DNA of 64,000 bases from Aphis gossypii (Eukaryota > Arthropoda > Insecta > Hemiptera > Aphididae). Shown here one piece after another: positions 41,713 through 55,571 of the stretch (positions are counted from its first letter, which is position 1; each line of letters starts with the position of its first letter). The notes under the pieces are model-generated. The model did not search any database. It saw nothing but the letters and a program-made list of their open reading frames with translations, and was not told where the DNA came from. The position numbers and the translations under genes are program-made. The DNA is taken from contig NC_065531.1 of assembly GCF_020184175.1 (NCBI RefSeq), positions 81,500,604 through 81,564,603 of the forward strand, written 5' to 3'.

Positions 41713-44700
41713 GACGATGGAATTTGTATGAATGTAACGTATGACGTTCATGATGATCGATATAAACTGGATGATTTTGCCATCGGTGACGGTTTCTGCG
41801 TTCCGGTGGTCGACGTGACGGCTCTACCCGTTATGGAATTCGGCGATGGAATTAATGATACTCATGATAATTCGAAGATGACTAAGGTTCATTTTAAATT
41901 CATTGTTTAATATTAAACATATTTAATTAATAATTATACTTTCGAATATAATTTTATTCGAATGATATAACCATCTAGATATATTTTTCCAAATATGTAG
42001 ATAGGTTAAATGTTTGGGCATGGATTTATTTTGCATTTATGCGTTTACATCCTGCATAAACTATATTATATGGTACCTAACTATACCATATATGGTATAT
42101 AACTAATATTTAAAGTCATTACTATATCAATAAGAACAATGTATAAATCGAAATAAAAGTGCTTAAATATATTATATAATTTTCATAAATAATTATTTTA
42201 TTGTTTTTTAAATGTTTTTGTTAATAAAGGTTCACGACATGTTACCACTCTTTGTGGAATGCGGGATCGGAACTGAGGATATCTTAGTTACCCAGTCAGA
42301 ACATGATGATAAAAACATATATACGCCATTAAAAAACTCGTTAATTAATCGAGCCTCTAATTTTTACTGGGGACATTATAAAATGATTCAATTAATATTG
42401 ATAACGATAATTTTAATGTTGAATTCGCATTTTTTTATATCGACAGTAGGATTTGACATTCACAGGTAAATATAATTTAAATATCAAATATAGAAATTAA
42501 AGATTTTTGGTTTTTAGTTTTAAAAACACATCGGATGATTTAAATGACGTTTGCAAAATATTTAATTTCATATTTTGAAAAATTAAAAATGTACTTAACC
42601 TTTTTTAATGTTTTAGGAAGATTAACTTCATTCCTCGAATTTATTACATTTTCGCGTAAAATAAATCGTAAGAAACATTTTCAAAATGTTTAAATAGACA
42701 TTTAATAATGCGATTTTTTTTTTTCATAATTCATTCTTAAAATGGTGACACTTATTTGACAGAATTTTTAAATGTCAAAAAATGATCTTCGATTAATTTT
42801 ATAGTTTTAGTGGATTATTGTATTTTAACATAGATCATTATAGATATTGTTACATTATTTTCTACCTAAAACAATAAACATAAAAATAAATGTAAAATAT
42901 AAGTTTTAATTTTTTTTATGCTATAGTTTTGTGCTTGAATGGTTAAAACCTTGGGATCCGGTGAAATTATGCCCAGATGGCATTAATAATCTTCAAACTT
43001 TTTGCTGCTGCGGAAAATGTCTGAGGGTCTGTGTTAAGACGGTAAAAAAATTTTTAAATAGTACAATAATAATAATTAAACATTTACCTATAATTAATGG
43101 AATGTAAAATAATATATAATATACATTTAAATACATTAAAATACAATAGTTCCAAAATAATATTATCCAGTTGATTCTCCATTTATTTGTCATACAGATA
43201 ATATAAAATATACATGCTATTAATTAGAGTGAAAAACCCAAAATGATCGTATTTCTTACCTTTCTCCACTAAGCTTAGGGCCCCTTGGGCTATATGAAAA
43301 CGGCAAGTTTTGATATTGACATTTCAAAATTTCTTTGACTGCTTCGTGAGCATCAATTTCGAAGTCGAGATGGAGCTTTTTAACGATTAGAGCTGGACAT
43401 ATTTGCAAAAAGATACTTCCACATTTTAATGTAAATTTGTTTTGTTTTGTTTTGCTTGGTAAAAAAAATAAACAATAGGCACGTAAAAACCATTCACGTA
43501 TATGCGTGTAATGTATATAATTGTAAGAACAATTTTGGTGCAAAATCGTATGTACCGTCTCCAAAAAATTCGGTTTGTTTCGACATAAAATTTGAATTTT
43601 GGATAGTTGTTATACAAACGAAGTCATTTGTTTCAGGAACAAAAATAAATTGATCATTTTTAAACAAACATAAATCATTATTTTGCATATTTTTTAATTG
43701 GGATATAGCTTCATTTAAAGAAGTAGAATAAATTGGATATTGTTTCCTTTTTTATCATAAATCGCCTTTCGCACTGATGTAATATCATTGTTCATAATAT
43801 TTGGTAAGCCACTGTTTAATAACTCTGTTCTAATAATTTTTAACGGTCTTGTCGATGTATTTTCATCAGCTTTTCGTTTACAATTTTCCTTCAAAATCTG
43901 TCTTTCAATTTTTTGGTTGTTATTACTTGTATGATTTACATGTTCACCATTTGACGAATGAAAAGTTTTGTCTATTTTCGTTAATAAACTGGTACTACAA
44001 CTGTTATTGGGACATTTCCATTTCATTAATTCGTCTTTACGTGTTCTTACATATGAATTTTTATCATTGTTTAATAATATAAGATCTTTTCCACGTTCAG
44101 ACGTTATAATTTTAAAGTTTTCCATTTAACACCACTATTATACACTATTGCACTATATTACGTTGTTACCGCACTGTCCACCAAACAACTGAATTTGGCA
44201 GTATTAATAATTATTTACAGTTGAATATCTGCAGATACGTACAGTGTACATCTCGTTATCGTATTTATTATCTTTATTACTAAATAAGTATAAAACTAAA
44301 TAAATATCTGGGATTTATCTGATATATATATTTGATTTATATAGATCTGGGAAATCTTAAAAAATGTAAAAATGACTTAAAAAACTAAAAAAATGCACTA
44401 TAAAAATGCATTTAAATTATATTTATTATAGCTTAAAAATTGGAAAAAAAATTTATATTTTATTTTTATTTTTATAGTATTGTTACTTGTTTAGTTCTGG
44501 ACGTAGTAATTAGTTACTAATTCAGTTATACTTATCAAGGCCTAGCGTTGTTATCGTAGATAACTTGTACCTATATATATGTATGGTATATACTATATAG
44601 GTTTATAACGGCGATAGTTTGAGCGGAAAAGCCTAGCTATGATAACATTTTTATCGATGATAGCTTATCGTGCTATATAATTCATTATTAACCGTCGATA

Positions 44701-47700
44701 GTTTGCGAATGTCTCTTGTTAATCGCAAGCATTTTTGTACATTTTATAAACAAATTGTGAAAAATGCATTTTTTTTAAAAAAATACAAAAAAAAAAATCA
44801 GATTTTGTAAATGGCAACGGCACTAAAAGCATCGTTCTCAATCGTTTGATTTTAAGGTACAAAATATTGTTTCTTTGATTTGCCGACATCGTTCTCAATC
44901 GTGTTGCTAAAAAGGTAAATACGTTCTCAATCGTACAACACCGATTCGTACAATATCCTATCTGTTGTGGTTTGATGTTGGACTAATATAATGCTATCAA
45001 AAAATAAAAATGGTCCTATTTTTTAAATGTAATATTTTACGTTTTACATTTTTTCATCAATAGTTTGTAAGTTATGTTATATGCTTATTACATCCTTGAG
45101 GAATAAATCGAATAAAATTGTCTGTAGACTGTAAGTATAGTAGCACAGAACACCGTTACTCTTTCTCGATTAGGGCTTATTATTCTAATTCTCAATGGTT
45201 CTGTGTGTTTTAATTTTATTTCATTGATTATAAATAAGTATTTATAATCAATGGTTATATTTATTATTAACGTGTATCCGAACCGTTTCTATGTTTATTG
45301 GGTCAATGTAATTTTCAGGAAATTAATCGCGGTATTATAGACAAATCCATATTCATAAAGTTAAGTAATTTATTAAGCATTGTAGGTATGTATAGTATCT
45401 TGCACAACTTAGTTTAATATAATGGCGGTAATGTACAAAGGCGTATTCCGGTCTAATTTTACTACTTTTCAAACACTTTTTTTAATACATCGTAAATTTA
45501 TGGTTTTTAAATACTTCATTATGAATCTCGTTTTATATTTTATGTTTAAGAATTACATTTATTTAATTACTACAAATTGTTAAATGTATATATTTAGAAT
45601 ACACTTGCTAATTAAATAATAGGTAAATTATGGTTATTTTTTATTTAAACGATAACATATCTTTTCATTTTAATACAAAAATTTAATAGCCGACACATTG
45701 ATATTAATACAAAATAAATAACAATAATAATAACCATATAAATAATTACAATTTACCTATTTTTACAGTTCATGCAATTTACAAACACAGACTAAAACTT
45801 ATTTTATTTATTTTTATAAAAAGTTTAATAAAATTACAAAATATATATTATATAAGTTTATACATATAGGACATAATTTAGTACAATTTGATATAATAAA
45901 TAGATATTGGTAGATAAACCGGCATTAGTATTCTAAATGAAACGTGTTGGTTGATGCCTTTTTTTTTTAACAATATTTTTTGGTCCTATTTACCTAACAT
46001 CAGTGGCTCACTCATATAATTATACCATCAATATCTGCAATTTTTAGATTAAAGACAAAATCAATGAAAAAGTCATAGATAGCTTTTGCGATTGTCAACT
46101 AGCGTCATACGTTACGGATTCCCCTAATACAGCAAGTGATCACCGACTGTTTAAGGGTTTGACTTGGAGTGACCAAATGTTTGATGAATACTTGACGTTT
46201 ATAAAATCGACACTGAAAATATCGATTTATGTATTCATCATGCTCTTTATTACAATATTAATTGCTATGGTGCTGTATAAACTGTTCCGTTTACAACAGA
46301 GCTCTAACGACATGGATTTTGACAAGTAAATATAACATAAAGATTTCCTTTCAATAGTTATATAACGGTTTAATGGATATAAATTCAAAAAAAAAAGGCA
46401 CATGAAAAATTTTCGGTATTGATTCGAATAAAAATTATTAAAACTTAAAAGTATTCAATATTCATTGTAGGTATAAATGTTTGTTAAGTATCAATTTTAT
46501 CTTTCCTAATAGTCTCCACTAAATATATCTATATCAATTATTTATTTATTTATTTTAATTTCTTATTATTATTTTTTTTTATATATAAAAAATAAATCAT
46601 GTAATTTCTTGTATAATAGGAATAGGATAATTGTGTTTAATTGTTAAAAACTTAACCTAACCAATTTTCTATGGACAAAATCAATTTATGCTTAAAAATT
46701 TAACTTTAAATCTATGAAAATCGATGTTTTTTCTGAACTGAAAGTAAATTCTTTTAACAGAGATACTTTATGTGTCACAGTTTATGTATTTTTTTTTGTT
46801 CTTCTATTATAAATTATTTTCCAAATGAATGAAAATAAATATAACATTACATATTATGCGTATTTAAAAATTTATTCGAATAGATTTGAAATTCTATTAA
46901 AATAAATATAAAAATGGATAGGTACCTACACTTTATTTATTTCAATACTTAACAATCTCACAAGACTGATTAAAATACAATACATTTATAGAATAATAAT
47001 ATTTTACTATTTATGTAGTATCTTTTTCCATTCAACTCTTAAATTATTATATTTCTCTAAATGGCTATATTTATTAATTATTAATAACGAGAATTTAAAT
47101 TATATAACTACAATTTATTTAATAGCTATGCTCGTATTAATAAAACATTATTTTTATGAAGTACAATTCATACTAATTGGATATTTGTCAAATTGACGAT
47201 TCTTTTTTCATATAATATTCGTTTATGTATTTAATATGATAAAAAAAAGTATAACTTTGTAAACAGTCAAACTATAAATGGTTATTATACATGTAAACAC
47301 GGTTGTTAAATTTAAATGAACAATTCTCATCTATTTCAATATTGTAGGTAATTCAAAACTTTTAAAAATCGATGAATTTACAATATGTTAACCTACACAT
47401 AATAATTTTAGCTCTATAAACATTGTATTAATGAAAAAAGATTGATAATTATTACACTGCTTTGTTGTGAAAAAAAAAAATAAAATAATAGAAAATAAAT
47501 ATATACATTTTTTAATTTATGTGATTTTATAGATCCAATACTCAAAATAACAAACAACCAAGTCCAATTACGGTAAATATTGGGCTTGAGAAATTACCAA
47601 CTTGTACAGATGAAAAATGTCAACCCATTTATTTTAATACAAAGGTACAGCAATATTTAAATAACGAACAACCAAGTCCAACTACGGTAAATATTGGGCC

Positions 47701-47803
47701 TGAGAAATTACCAACTTGTACAGATGAAAAATGTCAACACGTTTATTTTAATAAAAAGGTACAGCAATATTTAAATACAAAAAATATGAATTTGATAAAT
47801 TAA
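41713..47803 (+). CDS. Unrecognised membrane protein, second copy
   Basis: Exons 41713-41886, 42230-42465, 42927-43041, 46048-46325 and 47533-47803 match the five exons at 26454-32547, with the same phases, membrane segments, cysteine block and 38-residue repeats. I saw no coding difference in the exons I compared. Probably the same locus represented twice. Confidence 0.65.
43256..44125 (-). pseudogene. MULE/FLYWCH transposase pseudogene, second copy
   Basis: Same remnant as 27997-28871. Here the 7-base insertion is absent, so the first frame runs further past the FLYWCH finger (to DITSVRKAIYDKKGNN) before breaking. There are also two extra bases near 43505 (TATGCGTGTAATG). It is still frameshifted and truncated. 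Confidence 0.75.
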
Positions 47804-50270
47804 ATGTTAAATTAGTTATAACTAGTAACTATATTATTTGAACATATAATATAAATTTTTAAATTTAAAATTCTACAATAATTCCAAAAAAATCTAATTC
47901 CATTGACTATTGTTTGGTTTTGTTAATCTGACGTAAGCGAATCGTTGTAATAATAATACCTATTGTAAGTGGTAGTTAGATTGATAAAAACGTTGTGAAC
48001 ATCAGCTGTAGCCCATAAGCGCAAAATACGACCCGAACGCAACCCAAAAGCGCAAAAATAAATAATCCATAAGCGCAAATCAATTTTATAAAAAAAGTGT
48101 ATTTAATTAAAATCGTAGTTATTAATTATTATTAATATTTAACCAAGCATTAACAGTGACATTAAAATTAGTTTAAAAAATAAAAAATATTATTTCGAGT
48201 ATTATTTTAAATTATTTAAATAAGTGTCAAAAAATAAGTAAAAAAAAAAAAAAAAATACAATTTTGAGTATTATTGTTCAAATTAGCACGCAGATTGTCC
48301 GCGACCGCAGCTCTCAGACAATTCCTGTACCCCTTTGACGATTTTGGTCGCGCGGTTATCGCCCTGCTGTCGCACACTCTGTGGTACGCTGCCGGGCCAA
48401 CGACGTTGCTACCGGCCTCTCTATGGCTTTTTCGTCCGAGGCGTACGTAACCTCCCGTTGCCAACTCGGCTTCAGTCTTTGTCCGTCTTCGGCGTCTGTG
48501 TGTTCGTGCTCGACCCTTTGTGTGCCGCCATCTTAAACCTTGTGATCATATTAATTTGTAACATAATAGCTTTTACGCCGTGTGTGCGGTGTTTTTCTGC
48601 GTCGAGCTTGCGGCTCTCAGCTTTGTGCGCCCGTTGTGCTGCACTTACGTGGTCCGCCAGTTGTGTCGGTGTGCGTCTACCGACATAATATAATATTTTG
48701 TGCATTCGCTTTTGCCGTCCGTAGACTCGCGTAAATTTGTTTATATACATACATTTATTCTTATATTAGCGTCGCCGTCAGTGTACCGTCGCTTAAGTTT
48801 ACGTCTCGTATATTATAATCGCGTTAGTAGGCTCGCGTAAACTTACGTTGGTGCTGTACGCCGTTAGCTGTGCGGTATGCGTCTGCCGCCATGACTTGAC
48901 AGCTATTCTCAAGTTTGGACTCAGCTCGAGGTGGTGATGGCTAATTCGAGCGGTATCGTTATTTTATATTCTAATTTATATTTTATACTTATTTTGTTAT
49001 ACTTATTACGTATGTAAATCGTACTATTATTACCACCTGGGCGCCCATTTAGCCATATTTTATTATTATTGTAAACTTGATTCTTATCATTATATCGTTT
49101 GGTCTCAACTTATATAATATATATAAATACTATTGTGTATCTTATTCTTTATTTATATAATCGTATATATACGTACTGGGGTAACCTGCCTGTCCTCGAT
49201 ACATCGCAAGTCATTGCAAATGACCACATTATTTGCAGGGTTTGCTGCACTAGCGCATAAAACAATTATTTTTAATTATTTAAACAAGTATCAAAAAATC
49301 ATTAATGAAAATCAGTAAAAAATAAAAAAAATAATTTTGAGTATTATTTGTTGCTGCAATCTTTCGTGGAACGGGTAAAGCCACGCGTACACGGAAAGCG
49401 TCAAGTGTCACACGTTAGGTCAATAAAATATTGTATCAAGTAATACAATTTATTTTTGCGCTTTTATCCCAATACCAAGGTACAAAAGCGCAAATTTATT
49501 TTTCGCTTTTGAGTTATCGAAAAAAAGGTTGATTTGCGCTTTCAGGTTTCAATGTGAACGTAGCGTCAGTAGTTCCTAACCTTTTTGGTACTACGGACTA
49601 CTTAGAGAACTTTCGATACGTTATACCTCAATTTCATTCCCTATTTTTCTTATAACTAAGAATCTATTTTATTAATCACAATTTAGAATTTTGATTATGA
49701 ATAAATAAAAAATAATGAAATTCCTTATAACAGGATTTTAATAATAATTATAATTGATCATTTTTTATTAAAGTTAAAAATAAATTAATAATTTAACGCA
49801 AATCAATATTAAAAAAAAATGTATCTCTACCGATAAAATCAAATCTTAATGTAGAAACAAAACTATCGGTTGAAATAATAACATTCATTTTACTGTATAT
49901 AAAAAAATTTATAAATAAACGACGTATTATACACTATTCAGTTTTTGTGTATGTCTCATAGGAAAACGAAATATTAAATATTTTTAAATTTTATTAGTTT
50001 GGCTCACGTGCCAAGGTACACTACTACGTCGCCAGTATAGAAGACAAGTCACCCGGACGAGTACCGGCCACGTGAATACATCAGCTCTCGTCCGATCACG
50101 GAGATTGATCAATCATCATCTCCGTCACCAGGACAACCATCGGCAACAGTTACAGCTCAACAGACGCCGACCACCCAATTGCAAGAGCAATCTACCATCA
50201 ACCTCCACCAGGGCCGCATCTCGCGGGACACCTCACAATGCCTCGCGGACCACCAGAGTTCCGAGGATCA

Positions 50271-50429
50271 TAGGTCAGGAACCAATGCACTAGATGAAAT
50301 TACGAAAGCCACTGAGACACCAAAAACAGAAAACCACACGAAGTGGCTTCAAAAGATATGGTTTCCGCCGGTGGATTTAAATAAGTATTTTCTAACTAAT
50401 ACCTGCAGGCTGCAGCAGGTTTCATTCAT
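50271..50429. other. Unique joint between copy 2 and the palindrome
   Basis: Continues past the duplicated block. One frame is open (NALDEITKATETPKTENHTK) but I do not recognise it. It ends in a CTGCAGGCTGCAGCAGG stretch before the palindrome arm. Confidence 0.4.
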
Positions 50430-50719
50430 CCAGTTTAAAATCTGTAATTTGGCTCATTTGTTCAACAAAAGAACACTTTCGAAAAAAATCTTCGGAATTG
50501 TTTACTGGTTCCATTATAGTTTATGAATGATCACAATACCACTGAATCATAAATTAATTAATTTGCATGTTATTAATTAATAATAATTTAAAAAAATCAT
50601 AATTGTACGTTAACTTTAACTATCTTAACATTTAAAAATATTAAATATTTAAAAAAAAATTGATGGGCATTCAAAAAAAAATTTTCAAATTTTTTTTTCA
50701 AATACATGCAATCATGCTG

Positions 50720-50846
50720 CTCATCATCTACTCATTTACTACTCATTTACTACTCATTTACTACTCATCATCTACTCATTTACTACTCATTTACTACCCA
50801 TCATCTACTCATTTACTACTCATTTACTACTCATCATCTACTCTTT
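50720..50846. repeat. CTACTCATTTA minisatellite
   Basis: Short units CTACTCATTTA and CATCATCTACTC alternate, with a higher-order period of about 35-43 bases. It is present only in the left arm of the palindrome; the right arm lacks it. Confidence 0.85.
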
Positions 50847-51503
50847 TAATTTAATGTTATCAAAATTATTATAACAACAAAAATTTATTTTACTGTCAAA
50901 ATTGTACAAATTTCAAATATCTTTACATTTATGAATATTAAATAAGTGCTCCTATAACTGCTGGCCTTTCAAAACTAATGAATTTGCTTTTAAATTAAAT
51001 TAGAAAAAAAATATATCTTCATAGCTCACTTAATTTAATATTATAAAAATAACTAATGAAAACGCAAATTTATCTTACTATCAAAATTGTAAAAATTCCA
51101 AATACCTACAAAACAATGATTATAAAATGATTAATTTTAAAGTGGATGGCTTTTGTTTTTAAAAAAGATAAAATCTTGTAAACTTGCTTATTTTAATATT
51201 ATAAAAATAGCTAATGAAAACAAAAGTTTATCACACTATCAAAATTGTACAAATTATAATAATTTATAATTATTATTACATTATTTTATTATTGTTTTAA
51301 AGATTGTTGACATTGAGTAATTTATAATAGATTAAAATAACCGAGCGTTCAAATTAGTTTTTTTGTATACTTAATTTAATACAATTTCATTTGTTTAAAA
51401 GCCATCCAATTTAAAATTAATCATTTTATAATCATTGTTTTGTAGGTATTTGGAATTTTTACAATTTTTATAGTAAGATAAATTTGCGTTTTCATTAGTT
51501 ATT

Positions 51504-52397
51504 TGTAATGAATTAGACTCGTACAACTTGTATTTGTGTAGTAGACTTTATTTTATAACAAATTATACAGAGAATTTCATTATCTAACAATTTAAAAATA
51601 ATAATCTTTTTATACTCGGAGAGTGTACAAATAAAATAATATATTGGTCTGAACATAAAAAGATGGGAATCGCGTAACATGTAACTCACGGTTTTGCCGT
51701 TGATATTGATGATGCTGGCGATCTTCGGGATGAACACGGACGGCGTAGTTGCTCGCGTACTGACGGCGTACGGACGTCTAGCGTAAAAATGTGATAAAGG
51801 AGGGACGGCTCAGGGCAGCCGTATATAGCCTGTAGCACCTCCGTGTATGCCGGTGTTTTGAGTACTGGCCGGTTTGTGCAGGCTATGCGAAAGAGCTGGT
51901 AAGTGTGCAGCAATTTGAGTCCGTGTATAACGGTGCGTTACTACCGTCCGGCTCTCAAATATACTGCACTCAGCAGGGAGCAAGGTCATCTTTACCGTGG
52001 CTGCTGGCTCATACTTATCCTGTTGCCAGTCCGGAGGTCATTATCAGGATGGTGGTGTTGACTTTTGGCAGTTCGAACTCTCCAGTGATGTTTATATATA
52101 TTTGCTTCTCGGGAACTTATAGTTTTGATCATACTGAGTTCGAATCTGTTAATAGTTGGGTTCTATTTCCCCGGGTTTCGTGGGGAAATTGGTTCTTGTG
52201 TCGGGCGGCGGAGGTGCCCAAAACTAGGTGCTCCTCCGCGCCATCTATGTTGCGATTAGGTACTAGATTATATGCGCTCGGCGGAGATCACGTTAGGGCG
52301 TGCGCGAGAGTGCGCGGCGGCGGCATATTGCAGTAGTGCGGTAATGAGACACGAGAGTGTACCACTTGTACTTGGCACTCCGTTTTGTCTCGTTACA
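51504..52397 (-). mobile_element. Solo LTR inserted in the palindrome's right arm
   Basis: It begins TGTAATGA, ends CTCGTTACA and is 894 bases long, GC-richer than its surroundings. It is flanked by a perfect 4-base duplication TATT (51500-51503 and 52398-52401). The other arm of the palindrome shows the uninterrupted target (TTAGTTATTTTTATAA on the reverse strand, near 51040-51060). The end sequence GTCTCGTTACA and a minus-strand AATAAA near 51546 match the style and orientation of the LTRs at 8523 and 14417, but the body differs, so it is a related family. No internal region remains. Open frames inside it are not convincing genes. Confidence 0.85.
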
Positions 52398-52805
52398 TAT
52401 TTTTATAATATTAAATTAAGTGAGCTATGAAGATATATTTTTTTTCTAATTTAATTTAAAAGCAAATTCATTAGTTTTGAAAGGCCAGCAGTTATAGGAG
52501 CACTTATTTAATATTCATAAATGTAAAGATATTTGAAATTTGTATAATTTTGACAGTAATACAAATGTTTGTTGTTATAATAATTTTGATAACATTAAAT
52601 TAAAAGAGCCTATCGACAAAGAGTTATTTGAAAATTTTTTGTTTTGAATGCCCATCAAATTTTTTTTTAATTATTTAATATTCTTAAATGTTAAGATATT
52701 TAAAGTTAACGTACAATTATGATTTGTTAGGATTATTATTAATTAATAACATGGCAAATTAATTAATTTATGATTCAGTGGTATTGTGATCATTCATAAA
52801 CTATA

Positions 52806-53040
52806 ATGGAACCGGTAAACAATTCCGAAGATTTTTTTCGGAAGTGTTCTTTTGTTGAACAAATGAGCCAAATTACAGATTTTAAACTGGAGGAAGATGA
52901 TTTTCACGCGTGGATGGAGAGGTTTGAGCTATATATCTTCTTAAATTTAAATTTAAATCATAAACACAAAAAGATATTGTTTTTTTAATGCTACTTGGCA
53001 AGTATGGCTACCCTCTGTTGGTGCCTGATAAGCTTTCGTG
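52806..53040 (+). pseudogene. Gypsy Gag N-terminal remnant
   Basis: From the ATG at 52806: MEPVNNSEDFFRKCSFVEQM, then KLEEDDFHAWMERFELYIFL, then KHKKILFF and a stop. The W-x-x-RFE-x-Y block is typical of gypsy Gag. After the stop, another frame continues as MLLGKYGYPLLVPDKLSWL, the expected next Gag block, so one base was gained or lost in the T-run near 52980. Then the frame closes. Confidence 0.65.
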
Positions 53041-53849
53041 GCTGTAATAAGCTATTTGCACCGAGACAAGGGCCAAAGTCGAGTTCCGCGACTATTGCTG
53101 TCCCGCGCCCTGCCTGTTCTACTGCTCGCCACTCGCCAGGTATCGTACGGCCGAGTTCCCCGCGTCGTTTAGTCTGGTCCGGTTTTGCAAGCCGTTCGTA
53201 CCGTTTTTTATGCTTGCGACGACGACAATAACACGAACGCGCTCCGCCGCCAAAAACGTAGTGCGTTACCTATTGTCGGATACCACTCCAGTCACCATTC
53301 ACCAGCCAAAGGTCCAGCCAAATGCCATAATACTAGCCCGAGTCACATCATAAAAGTTAGGTCATTATATTGTTATATTTATGTTTTTCTTTGATGATTA
53401 TGCAATATCGTCGCCGACGCCCTATTATATAATATAATTTATATTATTACTCGTTAATGTTCGCCTGATTATCGTTATATTATATTTATTATTTATTATC
53501 ACCATTATTAACACTAAACAATAAGTACCGTTTGTTGTCATTATTATTATTATTTACATAATGTGAATTATTATTCTATTTTTTTTACCATCAACATTTG
53601 GTCTTACAATTATTTTACATCGATGTAAACTCATTGTCAGTTTCCCACATTCGTACATTTTTTTCCGTTTCCATAATTTTTATACAGTCCACTATCATCG
53701 CACGGCTAGTGCCCGTACTTTGCCGGGGCAGTTATCGTACACCGGCGGCGATCGCCAGTGAGCGGGCAATACCTGACGACACATTGCGCCGTCAAACTGC
53801 ACGGCTGTTCAAATCAGGTTGCCCCTCACACAATATTGATATATATATA
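53041..53849. other. GC-rich then AT-rich stretch, origin unclear
   Basis: 53041-53350 is unusually GC-rich, and one frame is open for about 96 codons (AKVEFRDYCCPAPCL..) but unrecognised. 53350-53690 is AT-rich, and 53690-53820 is GC-rich again. It resembles retroelement untranslated or LTR sequence, without clear borders. Confidence 0.35.
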
Positions 53850-55571
53850 CAGGGTGATTGATTAAGCGCAAAACACTCATTATCTCAAAAAGTATTCACT
53901 TTTTTCAAATTTTTTTTTCTTCAAAATTTTAGATCTACACTGTTCTAGAATTATATAATTATTTAATAATTTTCACCCTTATATTTATTAGGTAAACCAC
54001 CATCAACTTTTGATTTTCAAATAGCAACCCATACTAAAAATTTCAAAATTTAGTAAAGCTTTTTTTCTTATGAATTATCACGTTTAAATTTTCAATTTTC
54101 GTTAATCCGTTGACGAGATATAACTCCTCAAAGTTAGGGTGTTTTGGGAGATGTTTGTGTGTAAATGCGTTATACCTCGACAATACTGCAGACCGCAGTA
54201 ATTGGGATTTTTGTGCTCCAGCGTAAAAAATAATAAACTATTCAAATCAATTCCGTAAGTACGATAGTTAAGCTTAAGTTGTGCCCCAAAATACCCCATT
54301 ATATTGCACAGTTCTCCCCCACGCTAATAATGCCACTGGTCATTGGACATGATATTATTGATATACCTACTTATCGCTTATAAAGACCAGAAGTTACAAT
54401 AATTAACTCGATACCAAAGATATGTATAATGGTGATAAATGATTATCAGTGTACCTACTTCCAACAATAACTTTTATTGTTATACATACATATTATAAGT
54501 AATTGGATTATTGGGCTATCACGTCTTGTCGCATGTAATCCCCACTACATACCGTCCTTCAAGCCGCCTAGTTCAAGATTAACAATACACCACAGATATA
54601 GATAATAAACCTAGATTGCTAGGTTCCCTATATTAACCATATAAACGTTTGAAGCCCATAGATAATAAAGATATGGATAGGCCACGCCTATGTTAAATAT
54701 ATTTGAGGCCGCGTGCCTGGAGGGGAAGGCAATTGAGGCGTTTTTATAATGATAATTGATACTCTATATAGGTATACTTGTTTGGCCTCAACTGGACCCC
54801 TTAAATACCGTTGATAAGACCGATATGTCCTATCCATATCTTTATTATCTATGTTGAAGCCACAAATCCGCCATTATTAGTAGGTTATTTGTTTCTTATC
54901 ATGTTATAATTTTGATAACACAGTACACAATAATTTCTCACTATAATAAATATATTATATTGATCTATGAATCCATGTTTAAATAATTTTAAATTTGTAA
55001 ACGTCTTTTTCGTGAAGTCGTGAAGCTAAAAAGTTCATTTTATTATTTGACGTTAGTTAAATATTTATATTTATTTAATGTCGTCTAATTAATTTGAAAT
55101 GTAGATGATAATCAATTGAATAATTTCATACCTATTATGTTTATAATTTATGTATAAACTTTTAAATTAAGTAAGTGTATTACAATACTATTTTATTACC
55201 AATTATATTATTATTTGTTAATAATACTTAGGTATGTAAGTATATTTAATTGAGCCATTTCTTAACTACAGTTAGAGTAGGTGTATTTTGACAAATAAAA
55301 ACAATGTTATATTACATAAAAAAATAAATACTTTTACATGTTATAAAATAAGATTGTTTTATGAAGTTTTTGCCTCTTACTAACCATTTTCATTAAAGAT
55401 GATGTTAATATTTTACTATAAGAGTGTAATCGTATGTTCAAATATGTATGCGAAATTAGGTTTAATTATTCAAAAGTATAGAAAACTGGGCTTAGGCGAC
55501 ACTTAAATCGATTTTAAGTAACACTTATACATATATTACCTAACAATATAATAAAGTTGCAGTGTATGCAT

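Larger units (their letters stand above)
35125..50270. repeat. Copy 2 of the 15.1-kb duplication
   Basis: It begins at the base after the gap with sequence equal to 19886 onward and runs to 50270, equal to 35024. The offset drifts only from 15239 to about 15259 and back to 15246, through small indels such as 16 extra bases near 39580. Features repeat in order: MITE 35486-35639, CTAGCTGACC repeats about 38930-39895, GGGACT hairpins about 40636-41250, AAGCGCAAA element 48009-49546 and GC-rich repeat about 50038-50270. Beyond 50270 the sequence is new. Confidence 0.97.
50430..52890. repeat. Large imperfect palindrome with outward-facing gag starts
   Basis: The left arm is about 50430-51154. The right arm is about 51397-51503 and, after a solo LTR insertion, 52402-52890, with a loop of about 240 bases. 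The outer ends carry the same gag start in opposite directions: left on the minus strand from 50514 and right on the plus strand from 52806, both reading MEPVNNSEDFFRKCSFVEQM. The left frame stops 30 residues in, just beyond the arm. Within the arms and loop a unit of the type ATAAAAATA-CTAATGAAAAC..ATCAAAATTGTA repeats three times. Confidence 0.85.

Noticed and set aside
19886..50270. True tandem gene duplication of the kinesin 3' half and the membrane-protein gene
   Set aside because: The break sits exactly at a 100-N placeholder, copy 2 begins mid-intron and lacks all motor exons upstream, and copy 1 ends where copy 2 continues; a contig overlap explains all of this more simply.
50660..50854. 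64-residue ORF rich in Leu/Ile/Tyr/Ser
   Set aside because: Simply the translation of the CTACTCATTTA minisatellite.
51686..52336. Genes in the solo LTR (51686-51913 minus, 51905-52336 plus)
   Set aside because: Both lie within LTR sequence with a clear target duplication; no recognisable domain.
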